Assembly (NCBI RefSeq): GCF_017168145.1
Contig: NZ_JADQTL010000011.1
Coordinates: 62,001-126,000, forward strand
From: Anaerovorax sp. IOR16
GTDB lineage: Bacteria > Bacillota > Clostridia > Peptostreptococcales > Anaerovoracaceae
DNA: 64,000 nucleotides
Direction: 5' to 3'
Position 1 is the first letter of the stretch; each line of letters opens with the position of its first letter. The notes below the pieces were generated by a model, which was not told the origin of the DNA, made no database searches, and saw only the letters and a list, made by a program, of their open reading frames with translations. The position numbers were made by a program, and so were the translations under genes. This document shows, piece after piece, positions 17,901 through 30,509 of the stretch.

Positions 17901-18103
17901 TTGATGAAGGCTTTGGTTCTTTAGATTCAGACTCCATTCAACAGGCGATGCAAGTACTTGCTCAATTGACGGAAGGAAACCGTTTGATTGGAATTATCTC
18001 ACATGTTGATGAATTAAAGCGCTGCATTGACAAGAAAATTATAGTGAGAGGAAAATCTATATTTGGAAAGCAGAGTGGGAGTGAACTTGAAGTGATTGTA
18101 TAG
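14945..18103 (+). CDS. sbcC: Nuclease SbcCD subunit C (Rad50-like ATPase)
   Basis: 1052 residues. Walker A 'GDTGSGKTT' near residue 35; long heptad coiled coils on both sides of the zinc hook 'CPVC' (Cys527 and Cys530). The C-terminal ABC half has signature 'SLSGGESFKAALSLALG' (~950) and Walker B 'TLFIDEGFGSLD' (~980). The DNA ends are held by the hook dimer while SbcD cuts. The gene overlaps sbcD by one base, which is the usual operon. Confidence 0.95.
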   Translation: MKPITLVMNAYGPYGGKVEIPFEQLGERGLFLITGDTGSGKTTIFDAITYALFGMVSGSTRTVNTLRSDFALNEEKTFVEFVFFHKNERYKVIRTPQYERPKKRGNGFVTQAVEAELLLPSGKVITKVKEVDEAIEKILGLDYKQWIQIGMIAQGEFLKLLNADSKTRSDIFRKVFHTDFFLNIQQRLTQELSICRKEKEAAEQRLLQYTDGILLEEDSEKKCVFTEWQKEKNQYLIDEILTLLEEQLEEDRIVEKHWENKIQQYGMELRELTRKKAIAEESNRLFIQLDEALKEKTLLDEQYDKIQNKKQRVSLSKIVSEKILPLKQIYKKSKDILEREGLQQEELHQKLSSLNAIKLQKEKSFLQAAQMKEELNKFIGEIATLKERIPQYELSEKLKQERDRLSIEEKRFIEEIKKSQEINETLKKEKELRKDIGQNHLSCTLSLEKKRAEEQKLKEKADALSNLISQIDHFHMEEENYILECRKYEMLDLSVAELQTKCIEEEHRYLREQAGVLAQTLQDGEPCPVCGSKEHPNKAMVSKDAITKEMLNKMKQNVSEQLKRLQEAGNHLAEKKERTNQGKKQIIFDYNKIFKNKIKIISLEDIKTCVIQEEQETGNQLTDNAKEIISLINQLDEILKEEKHLQKVEKMLLQQEMNQAGLQQQLQEYKEELAALDGRLLTIQKHGEIKDIKTAKQELYLLEKKKSEMEEIIKTVENEYQKIEKECYELKAVLLEKDRILPQMKSEYQLAFDEYLDALNKCGINEEECSNIEQNKIHLQEEEREVEIYDQQVKECALLIGQLMKQTKGKEKISLEEYFNQIQILEEEDRQTKRKKEQVTIRLAQNLKTKENMIHAKNDAEEKQQRFAMVKELSDTANGNLAGKQKIAFESFVQGAYFDWILYHANQRFGLMTNGRYQLKKRENAMDLKSQSGLDLDVADAYTGKARTVKSLSGGESFKAALSLALGLSDVIQSSLGGIQMDTLFIDEGFGSLDSDSIQQAMQVLAQLTEGNRLIGIISHVDELKRCIDKKIIVRGKSIFGKQSGSELEVIV

Positions 18104-18157
18104 ATAATTTAGCTTTTCCATGTAAAAAGTGCGGTTTAAACATGATGGGGGTAGAAG

Positions 18158-19612
18158 ATGAAATATAGTTACCATCCAAAAATAACGAAAAGAAAATGTA
18201 TATTTGCTTGTGTCGGTACAATTATAATTTTATTATCTCATATGTATAAATCAAAAAAACAGTTGATGAATATTTGCAAGGCATTAAAAATTAGTGAGGA
18301 ACGTTTTCGTATTGCAGCAAGTCATACCGATAATATCGTATTTGATTATGATTTAAAGAAGAAAAAGATGTATCATTGTGATCCAAATGTTTTACGTTAT
18401 GGAGTAAACATTGTGATTGAAAATGTACCGGAAAGTTTGGTAAAAAACGGTATTATTTCTGCTGCTTACGCAAAAGAGTTTTGTCAAATATTTTATGACA
18501 TTGCAGCGGGTGCGCCGAAAGCATCTTGTGTTGTAAAGTCCAATTTATGTGATAATACGCATCGATGGGATAAGATTACATTAACCAATGTATTTGACGA
18601 ACTGGGTAAACCAATTCGTACCATTGGAATTATTTCAAATGTTACTGAGCAAAAGGAAGCAGAAATTCGTTTTGTACAGGAAGAGCAATATCGTAAAGCA
18701 ATCCGTGCAAAATCTATACTTAACTACGAATTCTATTTGACAAAGGATCAAATCATTAATGGAAATGATTGTTGGAATCAATGCTTAAAAAAGGCAAAGA
18801 CAAATCGTTATTCTTGCGCATTGGAATACGTATTGAATCACAATGTTTACTCAGAAGATCGAAGTAATGTTTATGAGACTTTTTGTTTAAGTAATCTCTT
18901 GAAAATCTATAGTCAAGGACAAAGTAATGTTGAATTGGAGTATCGAAGGATAAAAGAAGATGGTACAGTTGTTTGGGTGAATTGTGCCATGCATCTATTT
19001 AGAGATTTGAAAAATAATGAAATCAAAGGATTTGCTTATGTAAAGGATATTGATGAGGAAAAGAAAGAGGCATTGCACTTAAAGGATAAAGCAAGAAGAG
19101 ATTCTTTAACCGGATTATATAACCGTGCAGAAACGGAAAGACTGGTTGGAGAAATATTGGCTTCGACAAAGAGAAAGGATGTTGTCCATGCTTTTCTTAT
19201 TATTGATTTAGATGATTTTAAGGGGACAAACGATCAGTATGGTCATATTGCAGGGGATGCAGCTTTAAATGAGATTGCAACAAAAATGCAAACAATTTTT
19301 CGAAAAACAGATGTTTTAGGACGGCTTGGAGGGGATGAATTTGTTGCGCTGCTAAGAGATATTGGTGACTTTAAAGAGATTGAAGATAAGGTTCGGAGCC
19401 TATGTAACTTGCAAATCGATTTAGGAGAGAGTCAAGGTGGTATTTTAGAAATTTTTAGTACAATAGGGGTTGCTATGGCTTTTGAGCAGGGTTCTGACTT
19501 TATGGAGTTATATGAAAAAGCAGATAAGGCGTTATACTTTGCAAAAAATCAAGGAAAAGCGAGATATGCTTGCTATGATGAAACGCTCTTCCTTTATGAA
19601 AGTAAATGCTAA
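18158..19612 (+). CDS. PAS-GGDEF diguanylate cyclase
   Basis: 484 residues, ATG 18158 behind 'GGGGGTAG'. A short hydrophobic stretch ('CIFACVGTIIILLSHMY', ~14-30) may anchor the protein. Two PAS-like regions (~45-170 and ~185-300; 'VELEYRRIKEDGTVVWVN' and 'GFAYVKDIDEEKKEA' are PAC-type) precede a GGDEF domain. GGDEF is intact at 391-395, and an RxxD inhibitory site (RKTD) sits five residues upstream, so active synthesis of c-di-GMP with product inhibition is expected. No EAL domain. The sensed signal is unknown. Confidence 0.9.
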   Translation: MKYSYHPKITKRKCIFACVGTIIILLSHMYKSKKQLMNICKALKISEERFRIAASHTDNIVFDYDLKKKKMYHCDPNVLRYGVNIVIENVPESLVKNGIISAAYAKEFCQIFYDIAAGAPKASCVVKSNLCDNTHRWDKITLTNVFDELGKPIRTIGIISNVTEQKEAEIRFVQEEQYRKAIRAKSILNYEFYLTKDQIINGNDCWNQCLKKAKTNRYSCALEYVLNHNVYSEDRSNVYETFCLSNLLKIYSQGQSNVELEYRRIKEDGTVVWVNCAMHLFRDLKNNEIKGFAYVKDIDEEKKEALHLKDKARRDSLTGLYNRAETERLVGEILASTKRKDVVHAFLIIDLDDFKGTNDQYGHIAGDAALNEIATKMQTIFRKTDVLGRLGGDEFVALLRDIGDFKEIEDKVRSLCNLQIDLGESQGGILEIFSTIGVAMAFEQGSDFMELYEKADKALYFAKNQGKARYACYDETLFLYESKC

Positions 19613-19623
19613 GAATAGGAACG

Positions 19624-20637
19624 TTAAATCGTAAGCTCACCACGGAGGTTTTCTTCCATCATACGTTCAATTTCTATTTTTGAATATCCTTTGCTAATTA
19701 AGTAATACAGCTTGGTGACGGCTGCTTCTACGGTCATATCATACGCACTGACAACGCCGTTTTTTTGAAGGGCTGCACTTGTTTCATAATCACCAATTTG
19801 TGCAGAACCCCTTAGACATTGTGTGCATACTACGATGACTGTGTTATTCTCTGCTGCTTTTTCTAAGGTTCTTAAAAAAGCGTGATCATAATTTGGAATG
19901 TTTCCCGATCCAAAAGCTTCTAATACAATACCTTTGAGCTCTTTTGTTACAAGATTCTCAAAAATACCGAATTGGATACCGGGGAAAATTTTAAAAACAG
20001 CAATGGGAGATGGGGTTAAAAGCTGCATGGAAAAGGGTTCTGATGTTTTTTTCAAAACATTATTTTTATTGATACGTATACGAACACCGGCTTGTGCAAG
20101 CGGCGGATAATTTGGACTATCAAAAGCAATCAATTCATCCGCACTCATTTTTGTTGAACGATTTCCTCGAAGAAGTTTTCCACTGAAATATAGACAAACT
20201 TCGGGAATGGTTTCCTCAGCAGCGATTAATAATGCTGTAATCAAATTGTCTTTTGCGTCATTACGGACTTCGCAAAAGGGAATCTGAGAACCAGTCAGAA
20301 TGACTGGCTTTTTTAAGTTTTCCAACATAAAGGATAGAGCTGATGCGGTATAGGCCATAGTGTCTGTTCCATGTAAAACAACAAAGCCATCAAAGTTTTC
20401 ATAATTTTGATTAATTGTACTTGCAATTTGGTTCCACTCATTTACAGCAATATTGGAAGAATCCAAAAGTGGATTTAATTCAATCAAAGTATAATTTGGT
20501 ATTCGAAGTGATTGGAGCTCCGACATTTGGGATAATAGCAAAGGCAGATAACCATCTTGAGGTGCATAGCCGTTTTTCGTTTTTGTCATACCGATGGTAC
20601 CACCTGTATATATAATGCAGACATTCTTTTTTTGCAT
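19624..20637 (-). CDS. ansA: Type I L-asparaginase
   Basis: 337 residues, the usual size for cytoplasmic AnsA-type enzymes, and no signal peptide. The two catalytic Thr segments are visible: 'IYTGGTIGMTKT' (~10-20) and 'VLHGTDTMAYTASAL' (~88-102). It hydrolyses asparagine to aspartate and ammonia. It is convergent with the diguanylate cyclase, 11 bp apart, and is followed upstream by its own AT-rich promoter region. A link to amino-acid fermentation is plausible given the rest of the window. Confidence 0.92.
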   Translation of the reverse strand: MQKKNVCIIYTGGTIGMTKTKNGYAPQDGYLPLLLSQMSELQSLRIPNYTLIELNPLLDSSNIAVNEWNQIASTINQNYENFDGFVVLHGTDTMAYTASALSFMLENLKKPVILTGSQIPFCEVRNDAKDNLITALLIAAEETIPEVCLYFSGKLLRGNRSTKMSADELIAFDSPNYPPLAQAGVRIRINKNNVLKKTSEPFSMQLLTPSPIAVFKIFPGIQFGIFENLVTKELKGIVLEAFGSGNIPNYDHAFLRTLEKAAENNTVIVVCTQCLRGSAQIGDYETSAALQKNGVVSAYDMTVEAAVTKLYYLISKGYSKIEIERMMEENLRGELTI

Positions 20638-20745
20638 AATCGTTCTACCTTACTTTTTCATTTCGACGTATATATTTTACAACAAGAATATTCTAACATA
20701 GTATTTTATTACTTTGAATTCAATTCAATCATTATAAAAAACTTT

Positions 20746-21378
20746 TTATTTATCGGGATATAAAAATTTTTTAACTCGTTCCAAACAGTCGTCATCACCG
20801 ACGAAATATAACTTATCTTTTTCCGCTAAGATAGCATAAGGACCGGGAGATAGAAGTAATTCTTCTTTATGTTTAATTGCAATTATTGTGGCAGATGTAT
20901 GATGCCAAAAGTTCATTTCACTAATAGACTCATTTAAGTGAGGAGTCTCCTTTGTTATTTCTAACTGGAATGGAATAAAAGGATTTACGGAACGAAAACG
21001 ATCTGTTTTATCAAGCAAGGATTCCAAACAATGTGTAAAGATTTCCGTTTCTTTTTTTTGACGTTCGACACTTTTTATGAGTTCTTGCTTCAGTGAATTA
21101 ATGCCTTGAACATCTTTGAATTGTTTCACATAAGCAATTGCATTTTCGTAGGATTTGATCAATACTCCACTCCCTTTTGTGGAATCAGCAATTCCAAGAT
21201 CGGAAAGAACACAGATTGCACGTCGTGCTGTTTCGGGTGAAACACTGTATTGTGCTGCAAGAGCAGATCTGGCATAGATTTTATCACCTACTACATATTT
21301 TCCTTCTACAATTTTAGCGGCGATATCAGCTGCAATTTGCTGATAACGAGGTGTTGATATTTTTAATTTAAAATCCAT
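20746..21378 (-). CDS. GntR-type regulator with C-terminal RCK_C domain (BusR-like, possible c-di-AMP sensor)
   Basis: 210 residues from the ATG at 21378, chosen because 'AAGGAG' lies 10 bp upstream; an in-frame ATG at 21408 precedes that site. Residues ~5-75 are a GntR winged helix ('YQQIAADIAAKIVEGKY', 'ALAAQYSVSPETARRAI'). A coiled coil follows (~90-125), then an RCK_C/TrkA_C domain ('LNESISEMNFWHHTSATIIAI', 'LLSPGPYAILAEKDKLYFVG'). This architecture is that of BusR, a c-di-AMP-controlled repressor of osmolyte or ion uptake genes in lactic acid bacteria. Here the target is not apparent. Confidence 0.8.
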   Translation of the reverse strand: MDFKLKISTPRYQQIAADIAAKIVEGKYVVGDKIYARSALAAQYSVSPETARRAICVLSDLGIADSTKGSGVLIKSYENAIAYVKQFKDVQGINSLKQELIKSVERQKKETEIFTHCLESLLDKTDRFRSVNPFIPFQLEITKETPHLNESISEMNFWHHTSATIIAIKHKEELLLSPGPYAILAEKDKLYFVGDDDCLERVKKFLYPDK

Positions 21379-21539
21379 AATATGAATACTCCTTATCAAT
21401 GCATTCAAATAGAATTAATTATATACATAATTGGTTGATTTTTCAATAATAAATTAATTTTAAATAAAATAGTTGTATTTTTATTTCGGAAAAAATTATC
21501 ATTTCATTAAGAGTATTGACTAAAAAATGCAAATAAGAT

Positions 21540-21580
21540 ATTAATATCTAAAAATTAATGTAGTTTTTTTAGATATTAAT
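21540..21580. repeat. Perfect 15-bp inverted repeat upstream of the GntR gene
   Basis: ATTAATATCTAAAAA (21540-21554) and TTTTTAGATATTAAT (21566-21580) flank an 11-bp loop. It lies in the stretch between the DUF378 gene and the GntR-type regulator. It could be an operator of that regulator or a weak AT-rich terminator. The rest of 21410-21660 is AT-rich with no ORF. Confidence 0.5.
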
Positions 21581-21610
21581 TAAATATGTAAATGAAATAT
21601 ACATATAATA

Positions 21611-21645
21611 AAAAAGTGATTTTCAATGATTGAAAATCACTTTTT
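21611..21645. terminator. Bidirectional terminator
   Basis: AAAAAGTGATTTTCAA / TTGAAAATCACTTTTT with a TGA loop; T-runs on both strands. It lies downstream of the minus-strand DUF378 gene, which it probably terminates. Confidence 0.8.
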
Positions 21646-21666
21646 GGTCTAGGAGTTTATTGCTTT

Positions 21667-21870
21667 TTAGGATTCAACCGTTCTATTGTTAGGTCGGAAA
21701 AAGAAGGAAATAGCATAAATACCGGCAAGCCCTACAATAGCAAAAATAATTCTACTAATAAGTGCGAGTTGACCACCGAAAATACTTCCAACTAAATCAT
21801 AGCCGAAGAATCCAATGAGACCCCAGTTTACGGCACCAATAATGACCAAAACTAAAATTAAATTTCTCAT
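21667..21870 (-). CDS. DUF378 small membrane protein
   Basis: 67 residues with two membrane helices ('NLILVLVIIGAVNWGLIGFF' and 'ISRIIFAIVGLAGIYAISFFF'). The 'GAVNWGLIGFFGYDLV' block is the DUF378 (YuzA-like) signature. 'AAAGGAGTGATTTC' before ATG is a good ribosome binding site. It is monocistronic, with its own terminator. Function unknown. Confidence 0.85.
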   Translation of the reverse strand: MRNLILVLVIIGAVNWGLIGFFGYDLVGSIFGGQLALISRIIFAIVGLAGIYAISFFFRPNNRTVES

Positions 21871-21985
21871 TTGAAATCACTCCTTTCAATTGTATTTTTC
21901 CCATAGAAATTAAAATTATGATATAATAAATAATACAATTGTAAAAATATAATATTAGAATAAATATTTTAAGGGAGAACGTAGC

Positions 21986-23650
21986 ATGAATGTCGATTTA
22001 AAAATAAAATTAAATCAAGGAAGTAAAATTTTTACATTTAATACGGCTGTAGGTACACAGATTGAAACACTGGCTAAAAAATTTCAATGCGAAACACCGT
22101 ATCGGATTTTAGCAGCTCGCGTGAACAATACAGATACTTGTTTAAATGAAACGATCAAAGAATCATGCACTTTATCTTTTCTAGATTTGCGAGATCCATC
22201 TGCAAATGCAATTTACCAAAGAAGTGTCAGCTTTTTATATTTAAAAGCGGTATATGATGTATTGGGAAGTAATCGAGTCTTGATTGAAAATTCTTTAAAT
22301 AAAGGTCTATTTACTCAGATGAAACAGAATGTAACAATAGAAGAACTGGAAGCGGTTGAAGATCGCATGCGTCAGCTTGTGAAGGAGGATTTACCCTTTA
22401 TAAAGAGAAGCTATCCTCGTCAAGAAGCCATTGAAAAATTAAGAAATATTGGTTATGTTCAAAAATTACGATTGTTAGAAAATACCCTTTGGCTTGAGAA
22501 CGTACCATTTTACAGTTTGGATGAATTTGAAAATTTCTTTTATGGACCAATGGTGCCTTCTGCTGGTTATATCGAATATTTTGAATTGAGAAAATGTCGT
22601 AGAGGTGTATTGCTTCGTTTTCCGGAACCAAAATTTCCTAATCAGATTCCACCTTATCGTGATGATATTAAATTATATAGAGCCTTTGGTGAGGCAAGGG
22701 AATGGGCAAGATTGATGGAAATCAGTTATGTACAAGATCTTAATGAAAAGGTTGAAGATGGAAGTTATAAAGAGGTCACTCAAATTTCTGAAGCATTACA
22801 CGAGAAAAAAATTGCAGAGATTGCTGATGAAATTACACAAGAAGGAAAACGTATTATTTTAATTGCAGGGCCTTCTTCTTCAGGGAAGACGACGTTTGCA
22901 CAGCGTCTTTGTATTCAACTTAGGGTAAATGGATTAAAGCCGCTTTATATGGGTACGGATGATTATTTTTTAGAAAGAGATCAAACGCCTGTAGACGAAA
23001 ACGGAGAATATAATTTTGAAGATATTGATGCCATAGACCGAGTCTTATTTAATCATGATATGAATGCACTTCTTGCTGGAGAGCAAGTAGATTTACCAGT
23101 TTTTGATTTTCAGAAAGGGCAAAAAATATTTGGAAACCGAGTTATTAAAGCAAAAAAAGGGCAGCCAATTGTCATTGAGGGTATACATGGGTTGAACAAG
23201 GAGCTTACTTCGGAAATACCGGATGAAGCAAAGTATAAAATATATATTAGTCCTTTAACACAGCTTAATATCGATACACACAATCGAATTCCTACAACGG
23301 ATGCAAGATTGATTCGCCGTATTGTGAGAGACAGTCAATTCCGTGGTTATTCAGCACAGCATACTATAAAACTTTGGCCTAAGGTAAGAACTGGCGAGGA
23401 TAAAAATATTTTTCCGTTTAATGGAGAAGCTGATGTACTATTCAATTCAGCACATATTTATGAATTATCGGTACTAAAAAAATATGCAGAACCTTTGTTA
23501 AAAGCAATCAAACCGGAGGAACCTGAATACAGTGAAGCTTGCCGCTTGCTACAGCTATTACAATTTTTCAGAACCGTTAAAGATGATTCTATGATTGCAA
23601 ATCACTCAATTATTCGAGAATTTATTGGAGGCAGCATTTTTGTAGATTAG
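21986..23650 (+). CDS. TGS-domain nucleoside (uridine-type) kinase
   Basis: 554 residues, ATG 21986 behind 'AAGGGAG'. The N-terminus (~1-70) is TGS-like, followed by a domain related to the second additional domain of threonyl-tRNA synthetase (~70-220). Residues ~285-480 are a uridine-kinase/phosphoribulokinase fold with P-loop 'GPSSSGKTT', 'MGTDDYFLERDQTP', 'DLPVFDFQKGQ' and 'IVIEGIHGLN'. This three-part protein is widespread in Firmicutes and Thermotogae. The exact nucleoside substrate is not settled by sequence. It is transcribed alone and followed by a strong terminator. Confidence 0.88.
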   Translation: MNVDLKIKLNQGSKIFTFNTAVGTQIETLAKKFQCETPYRILAARVNNTDTCLNETIKESCTLSFLDLRDPSANAIYQRSVSFLYLKAVYDVLGSNRVLIENSLNKGLFTQMKQNVTIEELEAVEDRMRQLVKEDLPFIKRSYPRQEAIEKLRNIGYVQKLRLLENTLWLENVPFYSLDEFENFFYGPMVPSAGYIEYFELRKCRRGVLLRFPEPKFPNQIPPYRDDIKLYRAFGEAREWARLMEISYVQDLNEKVEDGSYKEVTQISEALHEKKIAEIADEITQEGKRIILIAGPSSSGKTTFAQRLCIQLRVNGLKPLYMGTDDYFLERDQTPVDENGEYNFEDIDAIDRVLFNHDMNALLAGEQVDLPVFDFQKGQKIFGNRVIKAKKGQPIVIEGIHGLNKELTSEIPDEAKYKIYISPLTQLNIDTHNRIPTTDARLIRRIVRDSQFRGYSAQHTIKLWPKVRTGEDKNIFPFNGEADVLFNSAHIYELSVLKKYAEPLLKAIKPEEPEYSEACRLLQLLQFFRTVKDDSMIANHSIIREFIGGSIFVD

Positions 23651-23660
23651 TAAGATTAAT

Positions 23661-23694
23661 AAAGGAGCTAACCTTTTCAGGTAGCTCCTTTTTT
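23661..23694 (+). terminator. Terminator after the nucleoside kinase gene
   Basis: AAGGAGCTA / TAGCTCCTT stem with T6 tail, 11 bp past the stop codon. Confidence 0.85.
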
Positions 23695-23732
23695 AAAATA
23701 TTTTTATGGAAAGTTATAAAGCTGGTGTCTTT

Positions 23733-25157
23733 TTAAGCAGCTGCTTTTTCTTCTTCCGTCATATATGCAATTGTAATTTTAGGAATAGCAAGAAGTAGCG
23801 TAACAACTGGCATTAAATAATTAAATATTGCGAAGCCAAAATATTGAGAGGTGGTAACACCCAATACGGTAGCAATGTAGACACCACAGGTGTTCCATGG
23901 AATTAATGCAGAAGTAACGGTACCTGACGATTCTAATGCATTGGAAAGTGTTTTAGGATGGAGTCCTTTTTCCTTAAATGCTTGTGCATACATTCTGCCT
24001 GGAAGTACAATTGCAATGTATTGTTCCGGCATGGTTGCATTGCTTAATACACAGGTGCCAAGTACCAAAGCAACAAGTCCAAAGGCAGAATGTACTAGTT
24101 TTAATAGTTTTTCAACAATAACTTCAAGCTGCTTTGTCATTTCCATGATACCACCAAACATCATTGCTAAGAGCGTTAATGCTATGGAACTCATCATATT
24201 CATCAGACCGCCTGCGGAGAGTAAAGAGTCAAGGGCTTCAATGCCTGTTTCACTGACATAACCATCTCTTGCAACGGTAAGAATGGCACCAAAATCCGCA
24301 CTGCTCCCTTGAAATAACGGAGCCATAATTGCACCGGCAATGATACCTAGAGTAATACCAGGAATGGCAGGAACCTTCATTGCGATTGCTCCGATAACAA
24401 TTACTGGCGGCAGCAGCAATAATGGGCTAATATGGAATGTAGAATCTAAACCATTTATTAAAGTGTCAATTGCACTGATATCAGCGGCACTGCCAGAACT
24501 GGAAAACTTCATTCCCATAACACCGAAGAAAATCAAAGTAATCGTATAGGTTATAATAGTTGGTTTCATCATGAATTTGATGTGAGTAAATACATCCGTA
24601 CCAGCCATAGCTGGTGCAAGATTTGTTGTATCGGAAAGTGGTGACATTTTATCGCCAAAGTAAGCGCCTGAAATAATTGCACCGGCTGCAATGCCTGGAG
24701 GAATACCAAGGCCATTTGCAATTCCCATTAAGGCAATACCCATGGTTCCCATGGTTCCCCAAGAGGTTCCTGTTGCTAAAGAGGTGATGGAGCAAATTAA
24801 TACCGCGGCAACAAGGAAAATTTGCGGTGATAATATTTTAAGACCGTAATAGATCATAGAAGGAACGACACCTGCTAGAAGCCAAACACCAATTAACATA
24901 CCTATAATTGCGAGAATAATAATTGCTTGCATAGCGCGTGAAATACCTTCAATCATACTTTGTTCGATGTCTTTCCAATCATAGCCAATATAAAGTGCAA
25001 CAATTGCTGCTACGATTACACCGATAAACATAGGAATGTGTGGTGCTACTTCAAAAACCATAATTCCTACAGCCATAACGATAATGAGCATTACAAACGA
25101 GAATAATGCTTCATGGAGCCTTGCAGGGCGTGGCTGTCTTTTTGATTTTTTGTCCAT
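23733..25157 (-). CDS. NhaC-family Na+/H+ antiporter or exchanger (first of three)
   Basis: 474 residues with about 11-12 membrane segments. Family blocks include 'GTSWGTMGTMGIALMGIANGLGIPPGIAAGAIISGAYFGDKMSPLSDTTNLAPA' (spread over ~130-185) and 'SNATMPEQYIAIVLPGRMYAQAF'. NhaC-type carriers exchange Na+ for H+ or move amino acids or organic acids; the family signature does not tell which. A good RBS ('AAAGGAGGTC') precedes ATG 25157. It has about 50% eyeball similarity in motifs to the protein at 33825 and less to that at 44239. Confidence 0.88.
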   Translation of the reverse strand: MDKKSKRQPRPARLHEALFSFVMLIIVMAVGIMVFEVAPHIPMFIGVIVAAIVALYIGYDWKDIEQSMIEGISRAMQAIIILAIIGMLIGVWLLAGVVPSMIYYGLKILSPQIFLVAAVLICSITSLATGTSWGTMGTMGIALMGIANGLGIPPGIAAGAIISGAYFGDKMSPLSDTTNLAPAMAGTDVFTHIKFMMKPTIITYTITLIFFGVMGMKFSSSGSAADISAIDTLINGLDSTFHISPLLLLPPVIVIGAIAMKVPAIPGITLGIIAGAIMAPLFQGSSADFGAILTVARDGYVSETGIEALDSLLSAGGLMNMMSSIALTLLAMMFGGIMEMTKQLEVIVEKLLKLVHSAFGLVALVLGTCVLSNATMPEQYIAIVLPGRMYAQAFKEKGLHPKTLSNALESSGTVTSALIPWNTCGVYIATVLGVTTSQYFGFAIFNYLMPVVTLLLAIPKITIAYMTEEEKAAA

Positions 25158-25213
25158 AATGAGACCTCCTTTAAAAAAAATTAAGAATAGAATGAAAATT
25201 AAATATACTGGCT

Positions 25214-25242
25214 ATTATAAAGTGTAAAGTAATGCTTTGAAA
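25214..25242 (-). promoter_or_regulatory. Probable promoter of the first nhaC
   Basis: On the minus strand, TTTCAA and TATAAT are 17 bp apart, about 55 bp before the start codon. The -35 is weak, so confidence is limited. Confidence 0.4.
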
Positions 25243-25367
25243 AGAATAATTTATTGTAAATTCTACAAAAAAAAATGCTTGACACGTATGAATAATTATG
25301 CATAAAAAATGAATAAATAATCACAATAATTCTATTTGGTATTAATGTTACAAGCTTTTGAATAAGC

Positions 25368-25396
25368 TTGACGGAAGAAACAAATTTAACTATTAT
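25368..25396 (+). promoter_or_regulatory. Sigma-A promoter of rubrerythrin
   Basis: TTGACG (25368-25373), 17-bp spacer, TATTAT (25391-25396), giving a leader of about 85 bp. The 330-bp gap between nhaC and rubrerythrin holds this, the divergent nhaC promoter, and another TTGACA at 25279 with a poor -10. I see no riboswitch or ORF in it. Confidence 0.6.
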
Positions 25397-25486
25397 ATAT
25401 AGTAAGAAATTAAATTTCTAATTTTTGCATATGAAAAATATGTAAAGTATTTTAATTGCACAAAAGAGGTAAATGGAGGTAAAAAA

Positions 25487-26026
25487 ATGAAAGATTTGAA
25501 AGGTACAAAGACTTTAGAAAATTTAATGATTGCTTTTGCAGGAGAGTCTCAAGCTAGAAATAAGTATACTTTTTATGCATCCAAAGCAAAAAAAGATGGT
25601 TATAATCAGATTTCAGATATTTTCTTAGAAACAGCTGCAAATGAAAAAGAACATGCAGAGCTTTGGTTTAAACATGCAGTCGGCATTGGCACAACCGAAG
25701 AAAATTTATTGGATGCTGCAGCCGGTGAGCATTATGAGTGGACAGATATGTATGCAAAAATGGCTCAAACCGCAAAAGAAGAAGGATTTGAAGAAATAGC
25801 TCGTCAAATGGAAGGCGTTGCTAAGATTGAAAAAGAACACGAAGAAAGATATCTTATTTTGGCAAAAAACGTAAAAGAAGGCAAAGTCTTTGAAAAGGAC
25901 AAAGAAGTATTATGGCAGTGTTCCAATTGCGGACATACTTATTTAAGTAAGAAAGCATTAGAAATATGCCCGGTTTGCCTGCATCCAAAAGCTTATATGT
26001 TAGTAAAAAACGAGAGCTATAAATAA
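25487..26026 (+). CDS. rbr: Rubrerythrin
   Basis: 179 residues. The ferritin-like diiron domain (~1-140) shows '[19 protein letters not shown]', '[13 protein letters not shown]' and '[12 protein letters not shown]', giving the expected Glu/His ligands. The C-terminal rubredoxin-like centre has 'CSNCG' and '[11 protein letters not shown]', where the usual Gly after the second CxxC is Leu. It reduces hydrogen peroxide in the cytoplasm of anaerobes. It is a single gene with its own promoter and a terminator pair downstream. Confidence 0.95.
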   Translation: MKDLKGTKTLENLMIAFAGESQARNKYTFYASKAKKDGYNQISDIFLETAANEKEHAELWFKHAVGIGTTEENLLDAAAGEHYEWTDMYAKMAQTAKEEGFEEIARQMEGVAKIEKEHEERYLILAKNVKEGKVFEKDKEVLWQCSNCGHTYLSKKALEICPVCLHPKAYMLVKNESYK

Positions 26027-26068
26027 AAATTTAATTAGTTATATGCTATAAAAAAGATATAAAAGAAA

Positions 26069-26118
26069 AAGACCAACTAGAAAGATGTACTTCATTCTCT
26101 ATGTTGGTTTTTTTTTTG
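26069..26118 (+). terminator. Terminator after rubrerythrin
   Basis: ACCAAC (26072-26077) pairs with GTTGGT (26103-26108), extended by inner pairing, and is followed by a long T-run (26106-26117). Confidence 0.6.
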
Positions 26119-26166
26119 AAATGTGATAAAATAAGAAAACATTCTAATATTATATTCGGAAAAATT

Positions 26167-26197
26167 AAAACAAAGTCGACTTGGTTGACTTTGTTTT
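26167..26197. terminator. Second hairpin upstream of pcrA
   Basis: AAAACAAAGTC / GACTTTGTTTT with a nine-base loop. It may be a second terminator or part of the pcrA leader; T-rich sequence follows on the + strand at 26208. Confidence 0.45.
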
Positions 26198-26288
26198 AGG
26201 GTTAGACTTTTTTATTAATCCATTAATGTGAAGGAATATTGCCAATAGAATAAAAATTCATTTTTAAGAATATAGGAGAAATCAAAAC

Positions 26289-30508
<4,220 letters not shown>

Positions 30509-30509
30509 A

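Noticed and set aside
25158-25486. Riboswitch upstream of rubrerythrin or nhaC
   Set aside because: The gap holds two promoters but no conserved aptamer motif or competing terminator hairpin.
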